A stretch of 64,000 nt of DNA from Lasioglossum baleicum (lineage: Eukaryota > Arthropoda > Insecta > Hymenoptera > Halictidae), in NCBI RefSeq assembly GCF_051020765.1, contig NC_134933.1, positions 11,071,461-11,135,460 of the forward strand, given 5' to 3'. The translations under genes were made by a program, and so were the position numbers. Below, in pieces: positions 34,810 to 44,969 of this stretch. Positions within the stretch are counted from its first letter, which is position 1, and each line of letters starts with the position of its first letter. The notes below the pieces were generated by a model. That model worked only from the letters and a program-made list of their open reading frames with translations, was not told where the DNA came from and did no database searches.

Positions 34810-34991
34810 TTACTGTATTTTTTTCAATAATTTGTTTATGTTCCTCTAAAAAATATTACAAAATTCCACTGAATGTCCATTCTTTACTCGCTAATATATT
34901 AATGTATAGTCTTATAATGAGAATTTCTGCGAACATGTTAAATACAGAAAGGTTTGAAATAATCTATACATTTTGGTTGACTACATAAGGG
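34810..34991 (+). mobile_element. Right part of a TTAA-type element (CTACATAAGGG end)
   Basis: Ends ATACATTTTGGTTGACTACA then TAAGGG and TTAA (34992-34995). The same block, including CATTTACTG, CAACTTGTTAATGTTCC-like and CTATACATTTTGGTTG, recurs at 47005-47133. The left end is not seen. Confidence 0.6.
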
Positions 34992-35415
34992 TTAAAGAAA
35001 AACGCGGACGGATTCCAGCTCAACCAATGACATCGTCGCGCTCAGTGGCCGCTGTAGTAGCCGCGCTATGATCCGTGTTTTTTGTTAATAACTTCTTAAC
35101 GAATCCGCGGAGAACATTTTCATGTAGAAAAAGATACTTCATATGAAATCTGGAATCTCATTTTCAAGGAACTACAACATTTTTGGTACACCCTGCATAA
35201 TAAAATCGTGGTCAGACGAAAAGTGGCGTTAGATGGAGGAGTTTGTGTGCAGCAAATGATCGAGGTCGATTTTCGCGTCGACAAGGTACGGACAGCCTTA
35301 GAAAATGGACGACGGTCCCGGTCGCGGAAGTCCGAGGCACTATTTATAAATATTAATATCGACTGCTCGTTTCAGAGGCATCGCGAAGCGGGGGAAGGGC
35401 TATATGCCGGTCTGC

Positions 35416-35542
35416 GGTTAGGGCAGAACCTGTTATTTAGTAACTCGCGCCATACCTTCTCCCGCGTTTGGCATCTGGGTCGCTGCAATGAACCGCGGTG
35501 TCGCCTGTCCAGCTGCATTGCACAGGACATGTTTATGGGTGC
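35416..35542. repeat. Conserved duplicated block, copy 2
   Basis: Second copy of the block at 34210-34333 (GGTTAGGGCAGAACC, TTATTTAGTAACTCGCGCCA, TTTGGCATCTGGGTCGCTGC, TGTCCAGCTGC). Confidence 0.7.
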
Positions 35543-35869
35543 CTCGACCCGAGCAAACGGTCAGCTCTACTGACTCACCGTGCGAAACTAATGTCGCGCA
35601 GCCGTTGTCTCGAACAACTCAAGTTCCGTCTGGACGTCCCCCGCGGACGTCCAGTCAAATCGACTGGTTTGGTATAACGCATCGGTATACATACTTCCGT
35701 GCGGTGCGCGCGCCCACTGGGGCCATTTTTCCGACGCCGCATGCCGTTTAACCTTGGAAGATTGCATCACGCCACGAGGACGTTTGTTACCTGCCGCGAG
35801 GAATGAATGGACCGCCGAACGCGCGCGTGTGATCGAGCGTGAAACATTTTGGAAAACTGTGGTCGTCAC

Positions 35870-36263
35870 CAAACTGCGGATTTTTATGCGAAATAAAAAT
35901 TGTCTGCGTTATTTGCAAGATGCTGGTGCTAGATAGACGTTTAATTTTTAATGTGACCCTTTGACACAGTCGGAGATACTTTAACTTGAAAATTAAACGT
36001 TCCTCCGCGACCTAGAATAATTCCATTAAAAATAGGATTTTATTTTATGCAGCTTTCTTAAAATTTGTCTATGAAAATTAAAAATTGCATAAACATCCGC
36101 AGTCTAGTAGTAATATTGTATAATGGTACAGCAATTTCGATTGTCAAGGGTTAATCATTTTAACAAGCTGAAACCACTAGATTGGCATAGATCGTTTTAA
36201 CTTTTTCGCTGCTTTAAATGGCACCTACTTATTTTTGCCACAAATGCATAAATTCGCAGTCTA
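35870..36263 (+). mobile_element. TAGAC MITE interrupted by a piggyBac-like MITE
   Basis: Ends CAAACTGCGG (worn) and TCGCAGTCTA. Flanks GTCGTCAC (35862-35869) and GTCATCAC (36264-36271), one mismatch. The interior is split by the element at 35957-36150. Here the hAT element is the host and the piggyBac element the guest, the reverse of 39165-39819. Confidence 0.85.
35957..36150 (+). mobile_element. piggyBac-like MITE inside a TAGAC element, itself invaded
   Basis: CCCTTTGACACAGTCGGAG at the left, CAAGGG then TTAA at the right; the left TTAA is worn to GTGA. Its middle holds the right half of yet another TAGAC element (about 36025-36106, ending CCGCAGTCTA), and its own central part including the TTGATTAG site is gone. 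Confidence 0.75.
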
Positions 36264-36864
36264 GTCATCACAGTGTCCCAATTCTAGGGAAAATGGCACT
36301 GATGAATCAATAATACATCGCATTTCACACAGAGTACGTAATATTGATTGAGACTGGCTGGAGTTCGCAGGTAAACATAACCGATTGCATTCCGAGCTGC
36401 GTCACCCGCTGCTCGATACGCACAAATCGATTCCGAAATTTGTGTTCGGCGAATTTCCAGCTGATGATTCAGAAGTTGTAATTTCTGACCTTGCTCTACT
36501 CCACTGAGAATTCTTTCATGATTGTGAGAAGTCTTTCATGAATTTTGTATAACATTTCGAGTAAAATCTTCTGTGAATATTAATCGTGGTAAGACAAATG
36601 AGGTGTGCTACTTTCCGTAAAGCACGTCGAAATGTAGTAAAACCGTCCGTTTCGAATTTTGTGCAGCCAAATTGACGATTCGCAACACTGTGCGTACGGT
36701 CGTTGAAGTCTCTGCGTGCGGTCGCATGCGACATGCATTCAAATTACCGCGGCGCATAGTGATTCACAACACCGTCGTCGCAGTTAAACAGTTTAACTTG
36801 CATACGAAAACGAATCGAACTACATTCATTTAACACCAAACGGCTGTAGTATATGGAAAACATT

Positions 36865-37500
36865 TTCTAATATTATCAAATATACGATCTTCTAGACTCA
36901 TTCCTTTCAAAATTTATTCTTTCTGAAAACGAAACATGTCAGATTACATTTATCAATATTAACAAATCTTCTGGACTCATTTCTTTTAAATTTTACTCTT
37001 CTTGAAAACGAAATAGAGGATCAATTAGTACAGATAACAATTATTAATGTTAGCAAATCTTCTACTCATTTTTTTTTTTAATTTACTCTTCTTGAAAACA
37101 AAATAGGGGATTATCTAGTACAGATAACATTTATAATTATTAGCAAATCTTCTAGACTCATTTCTTTTAAAATTTACTCTTCTCGAAAACGAAATAGAGG
37201 ATCATCTAGTACAGATAACATTTATTAATGTTAGCAAATCTTCTAGACTCATTTTTTTAAAAGTTACTGTTCTTGAAAACAAAATAGGGGATCATCTAGT
37301 ACAGATGAGATTTGTTAATATTAGCAGATCTTCTAGACTCGTTTCTTTTAAAATTTACTCTTCCTGAAAACGAAATAGAGGATTGTTTAGTGCTTATATC
37401 AATATTAGCAAATCTTCTGGACGCATTCCTTTCAAAATTTATTCGTCTTCAAAACGAAACAGGGGATCATTTGGTACCTATGTCAATAATTCTGAACTGC
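36865..37500. repeat. Minisatellite, about seven units of 80-90 bp
   Basis: AAATCTTCTAGACTCATTTC, AAATTTACTCTTC and TGAAAACGAAATAGAGGATC recur at 36893, 36972, 37062, 37153, 37243, 37333 and 37418. Period-related frames (for example 37312-37581) are by-products. Confidence 0.9.
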
Positions 37501-38302
37501 CAAAATTCTGGTTCGAGACCTCTGTGCGCTGCGGCCGAAATATTCTCGCTCATGTTAGACGACTACGCGAGACGGCCGTAAATCCCGAGGATCGCGCAAC
37601 CGCCTGTTGCCATTCATAATGCTCGTAAATCGAACACAGCTTCCACGGAATCGTCGCGCGCGTGTTTTTCTCACGGCCGCGTATCGGCGGCGTGTACCGC
37701 TGGATCCGCGAGAGTGTAACGTGAATTTCGATCCGTTGCATTACGCAACCGAGCGATCGAGAGGATCGTGAGCGGACACCTGTGCGTTTCACTATACGGA
37801 AGGACAACATCTGTACCGTCTCGTCTCGTCTGGTCGTATCAGCTCGTAGGAGTGCACTTGGAAAACGCAAACGAGCGTGCACACCGCAGAAGGTCGCGTC
37901 TCTCGCCTAAGGTTTTATTTATTTTTAAACTTTCCGATCGTGCGACACGGCTGCAACCCACGCGTCAATGGCACACGATGCATCTCCCGGGAGTCTTTAG
38001 ACGGCGATGATTTCATCCACGATCATTATGTGCTTGCGACAATCTAATTACCCGTGACTTTTCAACGGAGCCTCCGGTTGCGACACAACGATCTACGCGC
38101 AATCTAGATCAAACGCACACCCACACCCGGAGCAAAACGTTTCCGCGGGTTAAACCGTATTCTTATCTCGCAAAAATCCTGATAACGGAGAATTGATAAC
38201 GAGGAGCATGAGCCCCGTCACGTGCGTCAGTCAGGCATTCATCGAACTGAGTATGTCAGCGTATCGTCCGTTTCGCCGTGATAAAAATGCGTTACGCTGT
38301 GT
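37501..38302. other. Unannotated stretch, GC-richer
   Basis: Overlapping opposite frames 37550-38010; no motif. Nothing called. Confidence 0.45.
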
Positions 38303-38310
38303 GTTATCAC

Positions 38311-38467
38311 TAGACAGCGCATCTTTATGCAAAATATAAATTTTCTACCTTAATATGGTTGACAGGTTGAAAATAATATAACGGGATTCTTAAATTCTTT
38401 TAATGGTTTTACTGTTTCACATTACACCTATCCATTTTTGTTACAAATGCATAAAATCCGCTGTCTA
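38311..38467 (+). mobile_element. TAGAC hAT-like MITE, 157 bp
   Basis: Ends TAGACAGCGC and CCGCTGTCTA. Flanking GTTATCAC and G-GTTATCAT agree as a duplication with a one-base shift. Its interior GAAAATAATATAACGGG is the undisturbed form of the site where the mariner MITE sits in 39302-39719. Confidence 0.82.
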
Positions 38468-38477
38468 GGTTATCATC

Positions 38478-38545
38478 GCAGACTGGATCTTTATGCAAAA
38501 TAGAAATTTTCTGCATCCATTGGAAACATCAGGAACATTTTAATG
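38478..38545 (+). mobile_element. TAGAC MITE left-end fragment
   Basis: CAGACTGGATCTTTATGCAAAATAG then TTTTCTGCATCCATTG, 10 bases after the previous copy; no right end. Confidence 0.6.
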
Positions 38546-39301
38546 TGAGAGATCGTATTCTGAGGAAACAGTATTCAGAGTTAATACACATTTTACAACT
38601 TTCGATTCGTGAACTATATAATTCTGATATCAGTCACTTCAAACAAGAGTTTCGCAAATTCGACAAACGAGTAGGATTTAGGACCGATTCCCGGTGATGC
38701 AGTACAATTAGTTGAGAACATCGGCGCCGATACGAGTCTGCTTTCACGTTTCAGCTGTTTGCGATGCAAATACAGGCTTCAATTACAAAAAAGCGGGCGA
38801 AGATAAGGCGACGGCACCGCAGCAACCGTAATGCCATCGGGGACGAACGCCTGCCAGTTTATCAGGCTTGCCAAACACCGTCGTTTCGAGCGAATATCGA
38901 GCGTCACGATGTTCATGTCAATATGCACGTTGCATTTCAAAACTCTCTGTAATTTACCTTTAACACTTCGATTACGGGACGCGTTCTGATATTTTTAATT
39001 TACTGGAATTGTGTAAAGACGAATCCATGAGAATTATTCAATTGCTTTGCGTATATGTACGTTATTATAAGAAAACTGGAAAAAATTTGATAAGACACAT
39101 TCTCGAAATTTTGATGAAGTAATATAAAATGGGCCCTCTTAGTGCTCCGTGAAGCTAGCGTTAACTCTTTGCACTCGGAGATATTTTAACTCGAAAATTA
39201 AACATTTCTTGCCACCTAGAATAATTCCTAGAAAAATTTTGTATAAATATAAAATTGATATAATACCTCATACAATACCGAAATGTTTATTAAGTGACTA
39301 G

Positions 39302-39719
39302 TAGACAGCGGATTCTTATGCAAAATAAAAATTTTCTACCTGAATTGCAACAAACTGGAGTGCAATAGAAAATATTCCTTCTTAATATGATTAACTGGTT
39401 GGAAATATTGGGTTGGCAAGAAAGTAATTTCGATAATTTAAAGTGCAATGGAACCGAATTTCTTTATTCAAGCGATGAACTTTAATCAGTAAAATATTTT
39501 CATACTTGTTCTTTTTGGCAAAATATCATCGAACATACTCTCATTCATTAAAGTTCATTGATTAAATAAAAATATTAGGGTCTATTTCACCTTAAAATAC
39601 CGAAATTACTTTCTTGCCAACCCAATAATATAACAGGATTTTTATATTCTTCTAATGTTTGTACTGTTTTAATTTACACCTACTCATTTTAGTCGTGAAT
39701 GCATCAAATCCGCTGTCTA
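39302..39719 (+). mobile_element. TAGAC hAT-like MITE, middle layer of the nest
   Basis: Ends TAGACAGCGG and CCGCTGTCTA. Flanks GTGACTAG (39294-39301) and TTGATTAG (39720-39727); the right flank equals the empty site in sister copies and the left has two changes. Interrupted by the mariner MITE 39408-39625. Confidence 0.88.
39408..39625 (+). mobile_element. mariner MITE, 218 bp, inner layer of the nest
   Basis: Ends TTGGGTTGGCAAGAAAGTAA and its exact complement, flanked by TA on both sides (39406-39407, 39626-39627). GGTTGGCAAGAAAGTAATTTCG-type ends are known from insect mariner elements. A MITE: no transposase. Confidence 0.93.
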
Positions 39720-39823
39720 TTGATTAGATACCAACATATTTAACAATGCAAACAATATTTTGAATAATGCTACATCAATTTTAAGTGGCTACTCCGAGTC
39801 GTCACTCGAGTGCTAAGGGTTAA

Positions 39824-41405
39824 GTTGTCTCTTACGAGATTGCTCCATTTACCTTTTACGTTTCCAGACTGGCAATGTCGGCACATGCGTGACAGCGGCT
39901 GTCTGTTACTCGTCCCAGAACCTCCGAAACGTGAAAAGTCCCACACTACTCATGGCTACCGTCTGCTCCGAGCGTGTGCTCGCCACCTTCGATTGTATCG
40001 ATCGGTCAGCGAACCGCGACAACACAGTTTAACCATATTTCATCAAAAAAACAGATCCACACTCTCACAGAAAAATATTCTGTAACTGTTCACACTATAA
40101 CCCCAACTAATAAAAGTCTCTTTACAAGAATGTCAATAAGAAGCACAGGTAGAACTAGATTCTCGCGAATCAACGAATCGGACGAGTGTTACTCATTGCT
40201 GTCCAGGATGAGCATCCTCTTTTCACCGAAACCACAATTTCCCAAGAATGTCCGAGCAATGCAAAAACAAGTTCACAATACGCACGCACGCACTGTACCG
40301 AGTATCAGCGGCTATCAGCTGCGCCTGCTCGAATAATAACACTTCTGTCGTTGATTTTAGTCCAGCGGATAGAGTGGACAATAGGAACTGCACGGAACAT
40401 CGGCGGGAATTACTGTCAGGGAAACTGGCGGCCGCGGTAATTGACGCGGCTCCTCTTCCGGTCGCTCCTCGGCTAGCAATCGACCAGTTGTTCGAGCAAG
40501 AACGCACAACCCTGCGTGCAAACGTAGCGAATCCTCTCTATCCCGAACAGAGTCCCCGAAGAACTGTTTCACACGATAGATCACACTGCTCCGAAATTTC
40601 ACACGCGACCAGGAACCATGAAGCAACTGTGTACGATGCTGGAAGGTAACCGTGAGTTGATTGGACGGTGTGAACGATCGTTCTTCAAATTTCTCTAAAA
40701 TTGCACACGCGAACCATCGCGAAGCGAGTGTGCTTGAGTCTACTTTGATAAAAGTCCGATTGAACGCGACAATTGGCACAATCGCCGAGTTGAAGAAGGC
40801 GTTGAGGAGATCGATGAATCTCAGTGATAGATAGCAAATTGTCGGAAGTGAACCGAAAGACTGCGAACGGCGTGTCAGCGACGAATGCGAGCGCAACAAC
40901 TCCACCGGTCGCCTGTCGACTAGCGGTCGTCGGCGCGTACCAGTGGTATAGAAGCTCGCACCACGAAGAAACTACAGCACAAAACGTAGCCCGTTGCGAG
41001 GGTGGGGGGGAACTCGTACCCGTGGGGCAGCTGTCTTGAAGAGGGACGCGCGGAGAGGACGTGCCCGGCCTGTGCCGCACGTATAAATGTGTACGAATAT
41101 GTGTTTGTCAAGCACCGTGGTGGGGCACACCGTGTATCCTGTGGAGGGCACAACGGGGAACGACTGTCACGCTGGAGGGGAGATGCAACCGATGCATTTC
41201 ACGGGTGCATGCCCTGTGCTCGACTTCGCCGCGGAGTCCAGCGCGGCCCGGCGCGCAACGCGCTCGCAAGAACGCGACAAGGATCGTCATGCCACCGACG
41301 AACGGATCATTTGCCAGAGAACGATCCCCTTCGGGCTAACTGCACGGATCCAACAATTTCCGGCAATGCGGAACGTTGTAGCTTATGAAATGCCCGATTT
41401 TTAAC
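39824..41405. other. GC-rich patch with many overlapping frames
   Basis: CpG-rich from 40400 to 41350. The longest frame is 182 codons on the minus strand (40357-40905), opposed by plus frames of 120-133 codons. A TATAAAT at 41081 lies in the patch. No motif fixes a coding strand. Promoter-like candidate only. Confidence 0.35.
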
Positions 41406-41439
41406 CTTTTCACAACAGCAATTTTGATTAAATTGAATT

Positions 41440-41880
41440 ATATGATTTTTTAAGGATATATTTAGCAAAGAAGTGTCTTCTTTTGATAAAAATGTTTCTG
41501 TAATAATATTGGTAGACCGAAAATAATGTATCAGAATTCTCCAATTCTTCTTCCTCGAAAACGTAAAATGCACAGTCTTAATACTAACAAATGCTTTTCG
41601 AAAATATAAAACTTGTAAATTGATTTAATGGATTTGCTTGTTTTTCAAGGATATCTTAAGATCATTCGGCATGTCTTCTTGATAAAAATCTTCCTTTAAC
41701 AATTTTGGTAGATCGAAAATAAGGTATCAGTATTCTCCAATTCTTCTTCCTCATAAACACATAAAATACGCAGTTCTCATACTAACAAATGCTGATTCCG
41801 AAAATATAGAACTTGTATATTTGATTGAATGGATTTACTTGTTTTTTAAGGATGTTTTAAGACCTCTCTTTAACAATTTC
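41440..41880. repeat. Tandem repeat, two full units and part of a third, about 196 bp
   Basis: TTTAAGGATATATTTA, GGTAGACCGAAAATAATGTA, TCTCCAATTCTTCTTCCTC and ACTAACAAATGCT recur about 196 bases apart; a third start is at 41846. Confidence 0.85.
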
Positions 41881-42739
41881 ACGAATGACTTTCAACGATT
41901 CAATGGATTTAGTTGCACGTTCGAAACAGCAGCTCGATTTTCTGATTAAAGTCACGTAACGAAAAGTGCAGCCCCACTTTAGTTCTCGCGAGCAACGCTA
42001 ATCGCGCAATCACGCCGGAAGCGCAAACTACACGGCCAGAATTAATTCAACGAGCACGGCAGCTCGCACACCTGCGATTCCCAAAATTCATCAGCATTCA
42101 ACTACCGAAGATTCCGAGGGATGATGTTTTCGGGCTCGGAAGCAAATTCTGTGTCGACGAGAGCACCCGTGAGATCGAAATCTACGGCGAACCGTCGATA
42201 CGTATGCACCGGTATGCTTCGGTGGTCGCAGAGGATCCATTAGATCATCCAACCTAGAGATTCCGTGATAGCGGGATCCATTGTTAGTCCGCGAAACGTT
42301 CGTGGTGATCGATAGCCCTTAAAGATGCACCTTGTGCTTGTACTTCGGATCGTTCCAAGACACGCGAGGTGTCGATTAAACGATTTGCAGCAAACGATCC
42401 GGGATTTCGTGGTAAATACACACGGAGGAGTCCCTTCATCGATCGATGCGATCGATAAGTGACCCGGCGAAGGCTTGTGGCTTGCGATTCGAGCGTATAC
42501 ACTGAGCGATGGATCCGTCCGAAGCAATCGATACACCACCGGAGACTCTATTCCTCGCATGCGCGTATAAACTCGTCTTTGTATCCGTTTCGACTGCCAT
42601 CTCATCGTTCGAACCAACATTAAGATATTTGAACTGCAGGAATGCTTCACTGCGCTATTTCACCTTGCTAATTTCGATAATAACGTGCTGGATGTACGGA
42701 TTCAATCGGAGGACGAATTCATTGATCATTTGCAATGGA

Positions 42740-42810
42740 TGTACAAAGTGTTCGTACACTTTTTATGAGCGAATAAATATTTCAAGTTCACTAGCTAAGG
42801 TGTAAATAAT
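42740..42810 (+). repeat. Interspersed repeat, TGTACAAAGTATTCGTACACC type
   Basis: TGTACAAAGTGTTCGTACAC, then GAGCGAATAAATATTTCAAG and ACTAGCTAA. Related pieces lie at 16591-16665 and 58127-58200, so it is a low-copy interspersed element end, unclassified. Confidence 0.55.
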
Positions 42811-42825
42811 TTTTTTAGATTTTAC

Positions 42826-43639
42826 TAGATAGAGCGAATTTTAGGCATTGATGATAAAAATGAGTACGTGTAAGTTAAAACAGTATAAACATTAAAGGAA
42901 TATAAAAATACTGATATATTATTTTCAGCGTATTACATACATACAGTTACTAGAAGCAAAACTGATGAAACACACTTTAAATCAGACTAACTTTTTTATG
43001 AATAGACCGAACGACTTCAATTTCTCTGTAAGGCTAGTTGAAGTAGTTTAGTAAATGACGTCTAAAAAATATGTTGAAAAAATGCAATTGGTCGGAATTG
43101 TGAAAAACTGGGCGCTCCGAAAATTTCATTGAAGTTGGTTAATTGGTTTACGAGTTATAAACGATCCAAAAAAAAAAAATTGCAATTTTTGCCACTTTTG
43201 ATCGTTTATAACTCGTAAACCAATTAACCAATTTCAATGAAATTTTCAGAGCGTATACATATAACTTATACAAGTTGACCAAATACATCTTTTAAATTTT
43301 CGTCATTGGCCCAGTTAGAAATGTCGTAAAAATAAATTTTTACTATTGTTTTTCACAATTCCGACGAAATGCATTTTTTCAACATATTTTTTAGAAGTCA
43401 TTTACTAAACTAATTCATCCAGCCTTACAGAGAAATTGAAGTCGTTTGATCCATTCATAAAAAAGTATTCTGATTTAAAGTGTGTGTGATCAGTTTTGCT
43501 CCAAACTGTATATTAAGAGATATAATACATTTTTATTTCGCTCCAGTTAGTTGCAATTCAGGTAGAAAATTTTTATCTCACTCCAGTGTGTCACAATTCA
43601 GCTACAAAATTTTTATTTTGCATAAAGACCCGCTGTCTA
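42826..43639 (-). mobile_element. TAGAC MITE carrying a Tc1-like fold-back element
   Basis: Worn left end TAGATAGAGCGAATTTTAGGC and good right end CCCGCTGTCTA. Its orientation is like 51475-51675 (right side CAATTCAG...TTTTTATTTTGCATAAAG). It is split by 42944-43508. A target duplication is not clear. Confidence 0.75.
42944..43508. mobile_element. Tc1/mariner-like fold-back element, 565 bp, long inverted ends
   Basis: Starts CAGTTACTAGAAGC, ends GCTCCAAACTG, flanked by TA (42942-42943, 43509-43510). Inverted arms of over 200 bp include AAAACTGAT...CACACTTTAAATCAG, GACTTCAATTTCTCTGTAAG, AATATGTTGAAAAAATGCA and a central GGTTAATTGGTTTACGAG / TCGTTTATAACTCGTAAACC palindrome. CAGT ends, a TA duplication and long arms suit a non-autonomous Tc1-like element. 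The sister copy 51475 keeps the empty site (GAACATATTAAGAAGG). Confidence 0.85.
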
Positions 43640-44780
43640 CTCACCGCAAATAAAGAAGATATTTAGGTGGCTTACATTTAGGTGAATCACCATGTATATA
43701 AAACTGTGGTTACACAGAACTCGTTTCTTCGCCTAATGTTTCGAAAACACGAGTCTCTCGGTAGATCGAAAGAAGCTGACGGTCCAAGAACTATCGAGTT
43801 TCTGTGAATTCGAGTAACGGAGTCAATAAATCAGCGGAAATAGGGATTTCCTGTTGTTCCACGAGCAGGCGATCGAGAAACGCGGTAGCGGGAATAGTGA
43901 AAAATGAAAATAAATGGTAATCGTTCCTCGTAAAATGACAAACAACGATGCGGCGGATAAGAAGCACGAACGAAGATACACTGTGGATCAACGTGAACGC
44001 GATTCGATATATCAGCTCTAATGATCATCGCGATATCAACGTCGCACGATTCACCGCTCGGCGAATCAGGACAGATCCGATCGACCTCCAAGAAGCGGTC
44101 GCCTCTTCGCCTCGAGAGACGCCTCGACAGCCGCTGAGCACGTCTGCGCGAATTTCTCGCTCCATCAGCGGCCGGACGGCTACGTACGAGCAGTCAGAAG
44201 CGGCCGACGCTTCGCCGCGAAGACTGATATTCCGTGGCGGAAAGTGCAATATCTATGCATCCGTTTCCATCTCGACGGGGATCCATCCGCGGCTGTTCAA
44301 GGCCCACCTACCACGATCGCGAGGGGGCAACACGCTTTCGAGGAATCGAGTCTTTGAAACTATGTCTCCCCTCTCATTAATTATGCCCCCTCACCATCAC
44401 AATACTCGGAAGTGTATTTTCGTGACCCGCCGTGTTACGGATCGCCGATCTAACTCGGCAAAATTCACTAACGGCCATTTTCTTACGTTTATTATTTCGT
44501 ATATTTAGTTACCTTTGGAACTATGTCCACACTCTCATTAATTACACTCCTCCTCCATCTCTGTGCTACTTGGAAGTGTATTTTCGCGACCTGTCTTGTG
44601 TCTTCAACGCATTGCAGTTCTCTTTTCTGGATGTAATATTATACAATTCGACGAAGAAATGATGAAACTTTCAATTCTAGTGCGAGGAATCCAAGTTTCA
44701 GGGTGCGGAGTTCACTCGTTTAAAAGTTATACTCGAGTGAAGTTGCTGTATTGTGGTTTCCAGGTCGAATTGTATAATAT
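43640..44780. other. GC-rich patch with a 186-codon plus frame
   Basis: The frame at 43948-44508 is Arg/Ser/Ile-rich with no domain, signal peptide or clear splice pattern, and an opposite frame overlaps it. I treat it as probably non-coding. Confidence 0.35.
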
Positions 44781-44783
44781 TAG

Positions 44784-44965
44784 TAGACTGCGGATCTTTA
44801 TGCATTTATGACTTCTAAAAATTTTTTAAAAATGCTGGAATATTAAATTCCATGGAATTTAATATGGTTTTTATTGATTTCAGATCTACAAAGTCTACTA
44901 CCACTGAAAATAAGATTTTATTTTTTCCCACTTTCTTGAAATTTGCCAGCATAAATCAAAAATAG
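44784..44965 (+). mobile_element. TAGAC MITE, right end worn
   Basis: TAGACTGCGGATCTTTATGC at the left; the interior resembles 11275-11606 (AAATGCTGG, AAAATAAGATTTTATTTT, AAATTTGCC). Confidence 0.7.
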
Positions 44966-44969
44966 AATA

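Larger units (their letters stand above)
34508..35195 (+). mobile_element. TIR element with CAGGGT..CCCAAAA ends, superfamily uncertain
   Basis: Left end CAGGGTATCCCAAAAGTGTT; the complement of the right end is CAGGGTGTACCAAAAATGTT, each followed by a CCTTGAAA segment. A clear target duplication is not visible. Inside lie a reversed piggyBac-like fragment (34604-34805) and the right end of another TTAA family (to 34991). It sits between the two copies of the duplicated block (34210-34333, 35416-35542). Confidence 0.65.
39165..39819 (+). mobile_element. piggyBac-like MITE, outer shell of a triple nest
   Basis: TTAA at 39161-39164 and 39820-39823. Ends CTCTTTGCACTCGGAG and CTCGAGTGCTAAGGG. The body matches 17003-17244 outside the insertion. 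It is interrupted at TTGATTAG by the TAGAC element 39302-39719. Confidence 0.9.

Noticed and set aside
36865..37500. CRISPR-like array
   Set aside because: Units are contiguous diverged tandem repeats without unique spacers, in a eukaryotic context.
9983..39819. A single composite hAT-in-piggyBac transposon that spread as a unit
   Set aside because: The three shared-site insertions differ in orientation or subfamily, so one amplified composite does not explain them.
40357..40905. 182-codon minus-strand frame
   Set aside because: Lies in a CpG-rich patch with plus-strand frames of similar length opposite; low-complexity composition, no motif.
43948..44508. 186-codon plus-strand frame
   Set aside because: Arg/Ser-rich composition typical of GC-rich non-coding DNA, no domain or splice context.
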